DNA of 64,000 nt. Origin: Calendula officinalis (Eukaryota; Streptophyta; Magnoliopsida; Asterales; Asteraceae). Position 1 is the stretch's first letter. Each line of letters begins with the position of its first letter. Below are positions 11,150 to 22,955 of the stretch, in pieces. Below the pieces are notes generated by a model that saw only the letters and a list, made by a program, of their open reading frames with translations, made no database searches and was not told the DNA's origin. The stretch is from contig OY970823.1 in assembly GCA_963853835.1 (NCBI GenBank), forward strand, positions 66,721,845-66,785,844, in the 5' to 3' direction. The position numbers and the translations under genes are program-made.

Positions 11150-12250
11150 CACACCTAAAGAAATGAAAGTGGTTTGATGTTTTTAAAGAACACGATAAAT
11201 AGTAAGAATGAAAGATCAAATATAAAAAACTACTAAAGATATACCTTAAACACATCTTTCCCTAGCAACCCATAAAGGCATTCTCCCATATAAGCCATTC
11301 ATAAGCACATTGATAATAGCAGTCTTGGGTTATGTCTGGATTAGAAAATCAGATTGCTAGAAAAACAAGGGCAGTCTGATTTTCCATTCCCAACACAACC
11401 CAAAAGCATCAATGGAGGACCAAAGATTAGCAGCACATAAGCCATTGGTGGTGTCGGTTTCTGAATCCTCAACTCTTTGTGGTCCTGAAAAAGAACTGGC
11501 ATAATACATAAGAAAAAATGAATAAATTCATAATTTTACGTGTTTGTTATAAAAAGAAGCAACATGAAAAGAAATGGGGGTGCTACAGAGCATCTCAAGA
11601 TTTTTAAAAAATGTAAGGCAACCTCACACAACAATTTTATAGAAGTTGCTAACTTTGTTTGTAAATTTAGTTTAGTCGATTCAAAGAGTTCAATTATCAC
11701 TGTGTCAAATGAAATGTAACCCCACACTGTAAGTTTATATCACATCTTTGGTTCACCCAACCTGAACTGGACCCGTACAAAAAATACAACCCCGCTTAGT
11801 TCCATTTGCGTCTAAAACGAGTTGAATTAAGTTATTCATCACATCCGGCACGTATATACACAATAACAAATCACAAGATTATGCTAATCAATATTTAATT
11901 ATTCATAAATCATAACACACACATCACAGAAGTAAGGTAAAACACCACATATCCTTATCAATGTTCCAAGTGTTAACACCGAGGGGCAGTTGATTCCCAC
12001 CCGACACACTTATTTAAGAACAAAACACCAAACATTAAAAACAGAACCCAAATAAGAAACAGATACCTGCAGAGCAATGTGCATGTTCTTGTATGCAAGT
12101 GATATAAGTTGGTGTTCAATTCAGTACGAACTGGTCTTAGTTCTACAATTACAAATCTAATTCTGCATCCAAGAAACCCAAATAAGTGAGAACCTAATTA
12201 AGACCAGAAAAAACCCCATTTTTAATGATTTTACTATTTTTAAAGCCAAC
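11150..12250 (-). other. Paralogous block 1, non-coding or relic gene
   Basis: About 11150-11570 aligns with 22960-23640. On the minus strand a segment bounded by a possible acceptor (near 11480) and donor (near 11245) looks exon-like. Its frames contain stops and differ between the two copies. It may be a non-coding transcript or a decayed gene. No family recognised. Confidence 0.4.
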
Positions 12251-12579
12251 CAGAATTAAGACAAAAATAAAAGGTCACATAAACAAACAATCATATACAA
12301 AACACTAAGACAGACAAAGAAAGAACTGAGCCATTTTTGTCTAATAGTACTAGTTCCTCTCGGGGACAAGACAAACACAATTTTTATACCAAATTACAAT
12401 GGAACTCAACATGTGGTCAATGCTAATACCTACAAGTAGCTGGCACTATGTTGTGTCCTAGCATATCACTTTAATAAGCATTTTATCAAACAGTTAGAGG
12501 GCAAACAGGATACAGACAACAACACTACAAAAATTTACATCTAATATAATGCAAATTAATGAAGAAACATTATAATATT

Positions 12580-12735
12580 TCAAATATAGAACAATGATGC
12601 CAAAGATCCCGCCAAAATGTACACTGACCCCTTCATTCCAAGGCGGGAAATAACGGCATAGACGGAATTGGGACCCGGCCGTGCAGCAGAAATGGCATGT
12701 TCGGCAGCGGAAGCTAACGAATATATTAAGTGGCT
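12580..12735 (-). pseudogene. Small membrane protein family, copy D (3' fragment)
   Basis: Only the C-terminal third remains: SLASAAEHAISAARPG, then NSVYAVISRLGMKGSVYILA and the tail to a TGA at 12580. This is the best copy of the family's C-terminus. Homology stops near 12735, where unrelated AT-rich DNA begins. The 3' flank (about 12300-12580) matches that of A and C. Confidence 0.7.
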
Positions 12736-12739
12736 CCAG

Positions 12740-14390
12740 ATCTGGAATGAAACAAGATCATATGAAGAATCAAGCATAAAGAAAATTATGAAGATATTAC
12801 GACATTACGTTAATCGACATATATGATCACTTTTATGAAGACACAATGGATTAAAGGTTAGTCATGCAATAATAAATCAGTTGGTGTTCTTCATGAAAAA
12901 TTTAAATCATTGTTCATATTATTAAAATCCTAATGATGAAGGCATAAATAAATTTAAAAAAAAAAGGATTTAAAAAAAAATAAATAACGAATCATCAAAT
13001 TTGGAATTGATTTGTATGCGATCTATATTGAATTAAGAAAACCAGCTATATTTGCAATTTGGAGGTTGGTACTGCAGATCGACTATTATTGATAATTATT
13101 AAGTTGCCATGGGATAATTTGATAATTGTTGATTATTAACTACTTTTGCAAATTGGTACTGCAATATTGCGAGAGTTATATGGGCTCATAATTTATATTG
13201 ACTGGACTATTATTTTCGTGGGCCATATTGGAAATTGGCATGATTAATCAAAAGTATATGGCCAAAATTGTTCAAGAATTAAACAATATTATCTCTATAA
13301 TTTTGAGTCCGATGTAACTCAAAGTGTTTCTGCTGGTCGCATATGGTACTATGGGTCTTAATTGTTTCTGCTGCTCATTCATTGTTATTATTGATCAGTA
13401 GTAAATGAGGAAAGTAGCAAGTTACTACTGATCTTATTAATTCGAATTTTGCTACTGATCCTCATGGGTACAAATTTAGTACTGATTTCTTCCTCATAAC
13501 CGATACATCATATTTTAGAAAACATGACACACACCATGCTCATTCCATACTACGGTTTATTGAAAGTATCCGGTTTAATCACTTATTATTATTTTTTCTC
13601 GATAAAAAGAGGATGAAAATAACTCGTGATATTAATGTGAAACGAATCACATTACTCACACACAGAGGTTGAAGGCTTGATGAAGATAAAGGAAGAAGGT
13701 TTATTTGTTACATATTTGATCTTCATTAGTCAATTACAGAAGAAAATATATTTAATTTTGTTTGAAGAAGAAGTGGAAAGTCTTACTACATAAGATGTTA
13801 TGTAATTGTAACGTAACTGCAATTCAACAGAATCTTAACGAAAAGGTATGTTGATGGCAAGAATGTCCTTCATACAAGATATGATGTTGCTGATTACTTG
13901 ATTTAGACGGGATGTGATGCATAGTTTGATAATCTACTTTAACTTCAAATAGAAGATGATTTATTTTCAATGTAATTGATATAGCCTCGAAGACACAAAC
14001 ACTTTCAGGGGAAGAAAAAGTGTTGATCATTCAAGGGGAAGTTCAAGTTTCAGATTTGTATTTGATTATGTCAAAAAGGGGAAGAGACTTGAAGATTCCA
14101 AACTAATTCTATAAGTTTTGTCAAATCAAATAGGGGAAGATTGTGTCTTTAGATCCCGCTCCATCGCGCAGACCCTACAATCCTCGTTACATAACAATTA
14201 CCATGAAAAGCAGTTGGTCATAATGCAACTTATAAAAAAAAAATCTGACCCATCGATCATCGGGTATACTGCACACTAAATGGAAAAACACACACCACGT
14301 ATGCCAAGTATTTAGCACTAATTACATGTAGAACGTACACTTAATTTACACGATTTTATTAATAATATATATATATATATATATAAACCA
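12740..14390. other. Intergenic, possible LTR-retrotransposon relic
   Basis: No gene. Around 13600-14150 the phrases AAAAAGGGGAAGAG and AATAGGGGAAGATTGT, preceded by GTTTTGTCAAATCAAA, resemble the polypurine tract and 3' LTR border of Ty1-copia elements. No gag or pol domain survives. A short (AT) run occurs near 14366. Confidence 0.3.
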
Positions 14391-14412
14391 ATCAAGAATA
14401 CATGCATGATGA

Positions 14413-14862
14413 TCAAAAATAGAAGAAAGATGCCAAAGATACAAGCAAAATACACAAAGAAGCAATCCTCCCCAAGCGAGCAGTAATGGCATAAACCGAA
14501 GTGGAATTAAGACCTGCAGAAGAGATTACAAATTCTGCTGCTGAAGCTAGATGAGCAGACTTGTGACAGAAAGCATGGCGGCCTGAGGGTGTGTTTGGAC
14601 TTGATTTCTGCAAAAGCAAGTAAACCGGTGATGATAAACGTAAGGGTGGATCCACCCATTCTTCCCTGACAACTGATCTGAGTCCTTCCCGGTAGTTATA
14701 AGTCCAGAGGCGGCCGATAGATTCCACTACACAGCGTATTGTTGCGACTGATAGATTCCAGATGTTAGTGACCCTAGCACTGAAGAATGATTCCTCGTCA
14801 GTTTCTGTGAGTTCCACCTCGATGTCCAAAATTACTTCTTCCCCTGCAGAAATTATATCCAT
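14413..14862 (-). CDS. Small membrane protein family, copy E, frame-scrambled ORF
   Basis: A continuous 149-residue ORF. Its start (MDIISAGEEVILDIEVE) and its end (LASAAEFVIS, SVYAITARLGRI, then a hydrophobic tail) are family-like. In the middle, the expected first membrane segment (STLTFIITGLLAFAEIKS) and the THPQAA block are present but lie in the second and third frames, so the ORF reads them as unrelated residues. Three small indels have thus cancelled in frame. The protein, if made, would lack the central membrane segment. A TATA-like element lies upstream at 14897-14905. Confidence 0.5.
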   Translation of the reverse strand: MDIISAGEEVILDIEVELTETDEESFFSARVTNIWNLSVATIRCVVESIGRLWTYNYREGLRSVVREEWVDPPLRLSSPVYLLLQKSSPNTPSGRHAFCHKSAHLASAAEFVISSAGLNSTSVYAITARLGRIASLCILLVSLASFFYF

Positions 14863-14896
14863 CGTGATTGGTGAAGGCTGATATTATGAAACAGAA

Positions 14897-14905
14897 ATTT
14901 ATAAG
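14897..14905 (-). promoter_or_regulatory. TATA-like element of copy E
   Basis: CTTATAAAT on the minus strand, 35 bases upstream of the ATG, at the same place as in copies A and C. Confidence 0.4.
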
Positions 14906-15006
14906 GCTACTAGAAATAGATCATATATATCAGTCATGCTAGAATTAAATATTTATACCGTGACATCATGAAGTACTCTTGGTGTGTATCGAATACATGC
15001 CATTGT

Positions 15007-16400
15007 TATTTAGGGCGTGTTTCACAAAACTTATTTAAATGAACTGACCATTCCCACCTAAACAATTTTTGACAAACTAACGTCACGTCAACACATACTC
15101 CAACCGACATTAAACTTACATACTCATACTAACAATATTCTTCTTTTCATTTTTTTAGAACTCATCATTATAAAATACAAAACAAAAAACAAATACCTAT
15201 AATATTGCATATTTGGGCCCACCATGAGTTCAACCAATCTCTTCTATCAACCGAAGTCTTCAAACTTGCTTATGGTGACAATGAGTAACGAGCAGACACC
15301 CCCTCACTTTTTTAATAAATAAAAAAAGAAACAAAAGACTTTTTGAGCATATAAATAAGACAAATACTAGGCGTACTTGTAGCTTGTGCATGGCACACGC
15401 CCAATGTACAATTTGCACTCATTTTATTAATGAATTAATGCTGGCATATCATGGTCGGTATATCAGTACATGTAGTATTTTATTTTTGACTAATTTATGT
15501 TTTGGTATGTTAATTTTTAGTCCCGACTTTCGCAAAGTTTCATTCTTATAACATCTCCAATCATATTCTAGATCTTCAAAATAGGGAATTTTATATTCTA
15601 ATCACCTTCTATCACTTCCTCTAAATATAAAATACGGGAGTTAAAAAACCTTTCAGATATAAAAATAAAAGGTTTTATCCTATATCAATGGACTCCACAT
15701 ACTTTGTGAGTATAATAATTAGTGAAATGTGGATCGTTTATATATATTTAACAGATAATCCGTTATATCTAACGCCACATAGACAAATTTGGAAGAGAAA
15801 TAAGGAAACTATGAGGACTAGAATCATAACTAATTCTAATTGTTTCAAAAGTACTCTACACTTGTAATTTGCCCCATTAGAAAGAGTACGAGAGTGTGAA
15901 CATATTTTAAAACAATTAAAATTTATATTGCTTCTTATTAAATATTTTTACTTTATTTTATAGAAAATGCTAATGATGAAAAAAATTAATTTTTAAAATA
16001 GTGTACAACAACTAAAAAAACACCTATCCCCTTGAATTTAAATAACCACATTTAGTAGTTATGTCTCCTTAATTATACATTAATAAAATGATCAACATGT
16101 GTAATCCATTAATTATATTTTCTTAATCTCATCATTTGATTTGAAAAGTTATATTGATCAAATGAGTAAGAATATAAGTAAGACCGCTCCCAATGGTGCA
16201 CCCAACTGATACCATCAGTTGTTGTCAAATCAGCGTCACGTCAGTTCACCCTCCATCCGACACTAAACTGACGTACTCATGTCAACAATACAGCTTCCCT
16301 TTAATTTTTTAGAATCCACCATTATAAAGCGCACACACAAAATATAAATAAATATCATTACTCAAGATATATATAATAGGAAATAACGGAAATGGAAAGT
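15007..16400. repeat. Two related Harbinger-like MITE copies
   Basis: About 15040-15230 and 16195-16390 align with each other. The second starts TAA then GACCGCTCCCAATGG (from 16182), like the GACCGCTGCCAACGC end of the Harbinger element at 17953. Right ends were not fixed. The interval between them is AT-rich with no gene; CATCTCCAATC near 15553 resembles another MITE end. Confidence 0.4.
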
Positions 16401-16986
16401 GAAAATTATAGGGAGTATAAAAGATATCTGATTAAGAACTTCTAAAAAGACAAATCCCGAGGTCGTCGGCTATTATCAAAATAGATAATCATATTGGGTA
16501 AGGCATGAGATATGGCGTCATTTACTTCTGACTTGGTAATATATTATGACAGACATGCATACATACATACATATCATTTTCTCTTAAAAAAATAGTTGCC
16601 GTGGTGGGCCCAGTTAAGAAAGTAGGACAAGTTATTTCCTTTGCCGAGCTCATGGCAGATTTGGCATATAAATACACATCATTTATAATAAATAATTAGG
16701 GTTTTCTAACGTATCTCCCTGGGACATACATTAGGTGCAATCAATAACCATTAAATTTCCATTCAAACCAAGAATCATATTTATTGCATCTTCAAAATTG
16801 GTAAATACTAAAGGTCATTAATGTTATTCAAAATATAATAGAAAACTAAATACTTCATTAATTACACCTAATATATGCCACGTTAGAAAATAATTATAAT
16901 ACAAAATTTTAATTCCAAAAGGAAATTCACATATACAAATCTACTTTCGCAGCGAGGTTTATATATTTCGCATCGCGCGGGTTTTA
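16401..16986. other. AT-rich spacer, no gene seen
   Basis: It has a short CATACATA microsatellite near 16557. The end of the interval (CGCATCGCGCGGG) looks like the hairpin zone of a Helitron 3' terminus, which makes the next boundary ambiguous. Confidence 0.4.
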
Positions 16987-17005
16987 TCCTAGTATAATAA
17001 AAACT

Positions 17006-17665
17006 AATGTTTTAAAACCCGGGTTATTGCTCGGCCCGGTGTGATGACCGGGTCACGGTTCAACCGGTTCAACCGGTTCAACCGGCGGTTCAACCGTTTT
17101 ACCGGAAAACATAGGAAAAGTTGCATACGCATGTTTCTTCACTCAATTTGTAGAACCAAAAACAGAAACAAATTAATTTGAGAGAGATATCACTGATAAA
17201 TTTGAGCAACCAATGAATTTGTAGAACACAACAATTTGTACAATCAATAAATCGGGCAGTAACAATCAATTTGGAGAAATAAATCGGGCAGCAAAGATGA
17301 ATTTGTATCAACAATCAATTTGAGCAATCAATTTGTAGAACATAACAATGAATTTGTAGAAATAAATCGGGCAGCAACTAATGAAATTACCTTGTGTGGG
17401 TGGACGGTGGACGAGCAGAAACGAGCGAGATAGAATCGAAAGTAGTAGTAGCGGCTGAAAAACCACTGATATTAGGGATTTTTTTGTAAATTCCGGGTTT
17501 TTACCGGGTCAACGGGTCGCCGGGTCGGCGGTTCAACCGGAAACCCGGCCGGGTCTCAGCGGGCGGAAAATAGGAATTAAACCGGACCGAGTTGACCCGC
17601 CTCATGTACCGGGTCCCGGTTCGACCGGTTCAACCGGCCGGGTCAACCCGGGTTTTAAAACATTG
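17006..17665. mobile_element. hAT-like element rich in AACCGG motifs
   Basis: Inverted ends AATGTTTTAAAACCCGGGTT and its complement at 17645-17664. Flanks ATAAAAACT and ATAAAAACC (offset by one base) are the likely target duplication. The interior has CGGGTC/GGTTCAACCGG repeats at both ends and an AT-rich core. No coding capacity. Confidence 0.7.
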
Positions 17666-17952
17666 ATAAAAACCAAAGTTTTATTGTCGCGTCAAAAAGG
17701 CCAGGGGGCATGAATAAAGCCAGCTAATAGTCCACGTCATAATATTGCCACGTAAGCCACCTAATTCTCTTTCAGTCGATTTCTCTGACCTAATCTATGC
17801 ATCATTTCTTCATCATTGTTCGTATCTTTCAGTCAATTTCTCTCTCAACCTCTCATCTTCTTCCACAACCCATCGAATACCCCTCCACCACGACCGCCCT
17901 CCCTTTCAGACGATTTCTCTGACCTAATATGTTCTTTATCATCGCCGACTAA

Positions 17953-19928
17953 GACCGCTGCCAACGCTATCCGTCGGGGGGCGTCGAGCTCGCGTCGAGC
18001 CACGACGGCGTTGGCACCGTGCCGTCGTGGCCGGCGTCGTCAACAACACGTCGTGTTTTCGACGGCGTAGAGAATCCGTCGGGGGTGTGGCGAGGATCGA
18101 GGGAGCGTATAAATTAAATTCAAAATTTAATTTTTGTTTTTTTTTTTTTTTTTTTTTCCTTTATCCTATTTTTTACCTATAAATACAACACCCTCACATT
18201 CATAATTTTACACCACTTCTCCCACTTCTTCATTACCTTCATTACCTATTTTCCAGATTTTCATCATGAGTCGTAGATCGAACTCCTCTGCGTCAAATGA
18301 TCACTTCCAAAATTTGTTAAACACCCGTATCCCGTCACCAGCATATTCGTCAAATGCTGGACAGACTAGCCAGCCCAGCCCGAGCAACGTCGCATCTGGT
18401 TCGGGTTCGGGTTTTATGCCGTTCCAATCCACCCCCGGCGGTTTCTCGAACCAAGGCGCGGTTCAACCCGGTTTTCAACCCGGTTATCAACCCGGTTATC
18501 AACCGGGTTATCAACCCGGTTATCAACCGGGTTATCAACCCGGTTACCAACCCGGTTACCAACACGGTTTCCACCCCGGTTTCTATGGCTCCGGTTATCA
18601 TCCCGGTTCGGGTTCGGGTTCTGGCTATCAACCCGAATCCCCGCCCGAAGAGGAAGCCGAAGCACAGGGCCCACAAGCGGTTCCCGACCCCGTCGAACCA
18701 AGCAGGGGAACGGGAAGAAGAAGAAGAGCTACACCAGCGGTTAGGGAGCCTGGTACGGTAAAGAAGTGGTCCATCAAGGAGGCTGTTATTTTATCCCAGC
18801 GGTGGATAAATGCTTCAGAATCCGCAGAACACGGGAACTCACAACCCGGTGATCGACTTTGGGGCCAGATTGAAGCCGAGTACAACTCAATAGTTGATAC
18901 AAAACGCACCAGAAGTCAACTCCAAGGGAAATGGAACAAGATAAAAATGGATGTTCGGAAGTTTGGGGAAATCTATAAACGGTTCGAGTCAAATCGACAA
19001 AGTGGGGCGGGTGACCAAGACATGATCAACGCCGCAAAACAACAATTTTATGACAACAACAACCGGAGGAACTTTTTGTACGAACTGTGTTGGCAGGAAC
19101 TAAAAGATTACCCCAAGTTTTGGGTAGATTACAACGTCATGAATCCCCAACCCACTCCCGTGCCCAACCCGGTGAACCTTGGCGATGACAACCCCAACCC
19201 GCTCCCTCCCGAAAATCTGGAAGGTCTATTCCGTGACGACCCGATCCGTCGACCAATCGGTCGTAACGTTAGCCGGCGTACGGCAAGTTCCTCGGATGCG
19301 ACTTCGTCACGGTATTCAAGTGACGAAACTCGTGACCGTATATGTGAGAACGCCATACTGCAAGCCGACACTTTGAAGACTATCAAAGAAGCGACCGTGG
19401 AGAAAAAGATATCGGATGCTTTCAGAGTCCTTCATTGTTCGGTTCCTGATAATTTGAGCCGAAGAGAGCGAAAAGCGGTTTTAAAATATCGCCGGAGTTT
19501 ATTGGACAAATACGCCGAACCGGACTCATCCGATGAGGGAGAAGAGGAAGACGAGGACGACGAGTAGTTTTTTTTTTTAAAGTTTAATGTTTTTTTTATG
19601 TCTAATGTTTTTATTTTCTTAGGTCTAATGTTTTTTTTTTAAGTTTAATGTTTTTTTTTTAATTTTAATGTCTTTTTATAATTTAATGTAATTTTTTTTT
19701 AATTAATGTAATGTTTTTTTTATTTAATGTAATGTTTTTTTATTTAATATAATGTGTTTTTTTATTAATTAAAATGGTGATGTGGAAATGATGATGTGGA
19801 AAGGATGGGTTTAGTGATGGGTTAGTGATGGGTAGGGTTGGCACGAACGTGTCAGTAGCAGGTCAGTAAGGATGCGATGACGTGGCGCTAGTGATGGGTT
19901 TAGTGATGGGGAAGGGTTGGGAGAGGCC
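17953..19928 (+). mobile_element. Harbinger element carrying ORF1 only
   Basis: Flanked by TAA at 17950-17952 and 19929-19931, the three-base duplication of PIF/Harbinger elements. Terminal repeats GACCGCTGCCAACGC and GGCCTCTCCCAACCC (inverted) match at 11 of 15 bases. It is 1976 bp and encodes the Myb-like ORF1 (18266-19567) but no transposase. Its end regions align with the element at 53736-55686, which has the transposase instead. Confidence 0.8.
18266..19567 (+). CDS. Harbinger ORF1, Myb/trihelix-like DNA-binding protein
   Basis: An intact 433-residue frame. Residues about 65-105 are a tandem run of PGYQ encoded by a 12-bp repeat (about 18470-18560). Residues about 165-290 form the Myb/trihelix-like domain (KKWSIKEAVILSQRW, LWGQIEAEYN, RTRSQLQGKWNKI), typical of plant Harbinger ORF1 proteins, which bind the element ends together with the transposase. 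The C-terminus is highly acidic (EEGEEEDEDDE-like). The ATG at 18266 sits 314 bases inside the element, with a TATA-like TATAAATA near 18178. Because its element lacks a transposase, it could act only in trans. Host trihelix proteins are the alternative identity, but the terminal repeats argue for a transposon. Confidence 0.75.
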   Translation: MSRRSNSSASNDHFQNLLNTRIPSPAYSSNAGQTSQPSPSNVASGSGSGFMPFQSTPGGFSNQGAVQPGFQPGYQPGYQPGYQPGYQPGYQPGYQPGYQHGFHPGFYGSGYHPGSGSGSGYQPESPPEEEAEAQGPQAVPDPVEPSRGTGRRRRATPAVREPGTVKKWSIKEAVILSQRWINASESAEHGNSQPGDRLWGQIEAEYNSIVDTKRTRSQLQGKWNKIKMDVRKFGEIYKRFESNRQSGAGDQDMINAAKQQFYDNNNRRNFLYELCWQELKDYPKFWVDYNVMNPQPTPVPNPVNLGDDNPNPLPPENLEGLFRDDPIRRPIGRNVSRRTASSSDATSSRYSSDETRDRICENAILQADTLKTIKEATVEKKISDAFRVLHCSVPDNLSRRERKAVLKYRRSLLDKYAEPDSSDEGEEEDEDDE

Positions 19929-20313
19929 TAATAGTCATCACCACGCTACAACGGCGCTACAAATCGTTTTTGGGGGTTCTGACTCCTGACTGCCGTTTCA
20001 ACTTTCATCGTTTTTGGGGCCATTTCAATGTTCATCGTTTTTGGGGGATTTTAATTGATCCTTTTCAGCAAACGTACCTGATTGAAGTAATGTTTGCTGC
20101 TCTTGGTCATTTTCATATCGTAGTATTCAGCTACGTTTGGGCTGAAATCTTACATGTGGAATTTATAGCAAACGTTTTGGGTACGTGTTCCCAACAATCA
20201 CATTTATGCCCTAAGCTTCTAACAATTTGGCTGGATTTTTCGATCATTCTCAGAAAGCATCTGACATTGATAATATTAGCTTTCAGGACAGCTTTAGTAA
20301 TATTAGATTTCAG

Positions 20314-20371
20314 GATTTATTTAATGGGACAATCAGCTGGTGCACACATTGCTCCATGTGCCCTATTTGAG
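20314..20371 (+). pseudogene. Exon fragment of ICME-like alpha/beta hydrolase
   Basis: After an acceptor-like ATTTCAG, the phase gives IYLMGQSAGAHIAPCALFE. GQSAG is the nucleophile elbow of alpha/beta hydrolases, and the whole phrase is close to plant isoprenylcysteine methylesterase (ICME). No other ICME block was found nearby and there is no donor site at the end, so this looks like a captured exon piece inside the candidate Helitron. Confidence 0.6.
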
Positions 20372-20399
20372 ACAAAATACTACATGGAGTGTTTCTCGA

Positions 20400-22190
20400 A
20401 TATGATTTTATATTATTTTACATGATTTTAATCGGTTTGAATTTATTGTTGTATTTTGTTAATAAGCTTTTTACAGATATAATTTGTATAACTTAGCAGA
20501 CCATTTTAGTACAAGAGGACCATACACACGGGTGGATAACACAAAATTGACCAAAATAAGGTGTTGCCGGGATAACACAATTGTTTTTACCCAAACCGGT
20601 TACCCAACGTACGCATCTTAACACATGTACTGGAATTAATTATTTTATTTTAACAGGTAATCAATTTGCAGGTTGTTTGGAATAGGGCTGCTACTGCTAC
20701 TTTGATTCAATTATTGAATTATTTAGAATTTTGCTTGGCAGTCACGCGTCCAAGTAGATACATAATATTATTACCCAATGGTGTATTTTGCTTAAGCATC
20801 CAAATAGTATTGTTAAACGACATGATGCACATTAAAATTTTCAAAACAATTATTTAACTAATCACAACTACAATTAGTTAAATGTGTATTTGGCAGATAT
20901 TTAACACCATCTAAAGTAATTATTGGTGCATCATGATGTAGAAGAACATCTAAACACCATCTACATAAGGGTTTGTTTGTCTTAATTGACCGCTCTGATT
21001 ACAGAAAATCACATGAACTAATTTGTATAATGTTTTCTGTTAATTTATTATATTTGCAGGAATTGGCTGTTAAGTTATCAATTTGTTGCAACTTGATTTT
21101 TCTGCTAATTTTTATAATGTTTGTCCCAAAGAAGCTGCTCCCAAAGGGCCAAAGGGAGATATGGTAGCTGACTTGAAAATTCATCTCTCTTTCTGTAACT
21201 TTTTTTCTTTTTATTGGGAAAAAACCTCTTTCTGAAACTTATAGTATCATATTTTTTTATCATTATAATCAAGTTGTTGATGCTAATACAACTCATAAAT
21301 TGTGCAAGGTTTGATTTTGACTTGAAACTTCATATATGAAATGGGTATTGGTTAAAGTTTGAAATTATTTCATAAATTGACACTTTATTGGTTTTATGTA
21401 CAAAATCACAGTAGCACACTCTACATATATGACAATATGTATAAAAGGTCATGTGCATACATATTTGGAACAAGTTGTGCAACCACTACTTTCATTCCTA
21501 ACTTCTAATGGAAAATACTACACAAGAAACTGTATTAACTTCACCAATTCATGAAAATTCTTCGAAATGGAACTTTCTATGTAGAAACTATGCAACTTTA
21601 AGTTTCTTCAGTTGTCCAGAACTTTTCGGGTTAGTTAAATTGTTACTCCAATGATTAGCGTTGATTTGGTTGATTTGGGTTAAAATGTTTTCAGGTTGTC
21701 CAGAACTTTTCGTGTTAATAATAAAAAATGTTTTCATGTCATGTTTCTGGTTGATTTGGTTAATGTTTTATCTCTTACGGGTTAAATGGATTACTAAACA
21801 CATTACTAAAGTTTTTAAGGCTTTATAGTTACTTCATTATTATTTGGTTTTTTTGCAGCAGGGAAGTATATGCAGAGAAACCTTACTGAATTGAAAGAGC
21901 TTCAGCTTCTTGATGAGTTTTTACTTAGTTGGTTCGGTTTATGTTTTATCTCAAACAAGTACGGGTCAAACGGGTTTAAAGTCGAGTAAAAAGTATCTGT
22001 TAATGCATAAACCTCCTAATTGTTTAATAAGTATTTAATTCTTGGACCTTTTACAATCATATTTGGAATACTAATAACTTATGAAAAGTTGGAAACTTTA
22101 AATAGAAATTACCTCATTTCAGTCTGACCGGATCTGTAACCATACTAAAATTAGGTTGGTTTACAATTACATATTGTGATCGTAAAAAGT
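20400..22190. other. Helitron interior, no gene recognised
   Basis: Several acceptor-like TTGCAG sites (near 20671, 21059, 21859) precede short open stretches, as expected of captured intron-exon DNA. None could be assigned to a family. Confidence 0.35.
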
Positions 22191-22299
22191 TTATAAGTCA
22201 TCCGTGATTCATCACGGTTATTTTTTTATTTATTTTTTTTTTTAAGGAAAAAACCCCGGAAAGACCATAATTCATCACGGGTTATAGACTAGTAAAATA

Positions 22300-22955
22300 T
22301 AGTATATAACAAGATAATAATGATAAAGAATGTGTAAGAAGCAGAATTTGGCAGAGTTTTGTATGTGACACAAACCCCTAAAACAGATTTGTCGTATATT
22401 TAATTTCCAGAATAACACAGCAAGAACAGTTTTAACTGCAGGACATGATCACTTGCCTGCAAAAAGTACCCAACTTCTTTGTGTTTCGTTGTAGTGTTTA
22501 TCTCAATCTTTGTATGCTTTAGCTCTTCTTAATATGGTGTTGAATGTTAACCAATGTTTGATGATCAACATTAAACCACTTAAATCTTATTCCTACAATT
22601 TAATTAAAAAGAAGTTACAACTGAATTTTAATCAACGTTTTTTCTCCAGAAATTAATTAAAATTCGTAACTAAAAGAATAGCTTGTCTCGAGCACTTGAT
22701 ATGAATTATATCTACAAGAAAATATAAAAGTCACCACCTGCTACAATCAATCAATTGATCGATTAATAGCTTGTCTCAAACCCTAGCTTGGTTGACCTTA
22801 TAAAGTCAATTCACATATTTTTTTTTATTACCATCAACTTTAACAATCAACAACAAAAAAGCGATTTAAGTTAAATAAAAACAAAAATAATAAACAGAAT
22901 GTTCAAACAACAGCCACAACCGATGCCATGGAGCTGAGTGAGTTGCTTATTTGCA
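22300..22955. other. Spacer, no gene seen
   Basis: AT-rich. The plus-strand reading near 22928 (MELSELLICKPRQ) is short and unsupported. Confidence 0.4.

Larger units (their letters stand above)
16987..22292 (+). mobile_element. Candidate non-autonomous Helitron with nested insertions
   Basis: The left end is A followed by TCCTAGTATAATAAAAAC, a typical Helitron 5' terminus, continuing after a nested hAT element as CCAAAGTTTTATTGTCGCG. The right end has the palindrome CCGTGATTCATCACGG (near 22204), a partial repeat of it, and GGGTTATAGACTAG followed by T (22289-22293), matching the CTRR-T rule. It contains a hAT element (17006-17665), a Harbinger element (17953-19928) and an exon fragment of an ICME-like esterase (20314-20371). 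No Rep/helicase is seen. CTAG near 16989 could instead be the 3' end of an element lying to the left. Confidence 0.45.

Noticed and set aside
18350..18992. Several long antisense and alternate frames rich in NRVDN or TGLIT repeats
   Set aside because: They are shadows of the 12-bp repeat in the Harbinger ORF1 gene.
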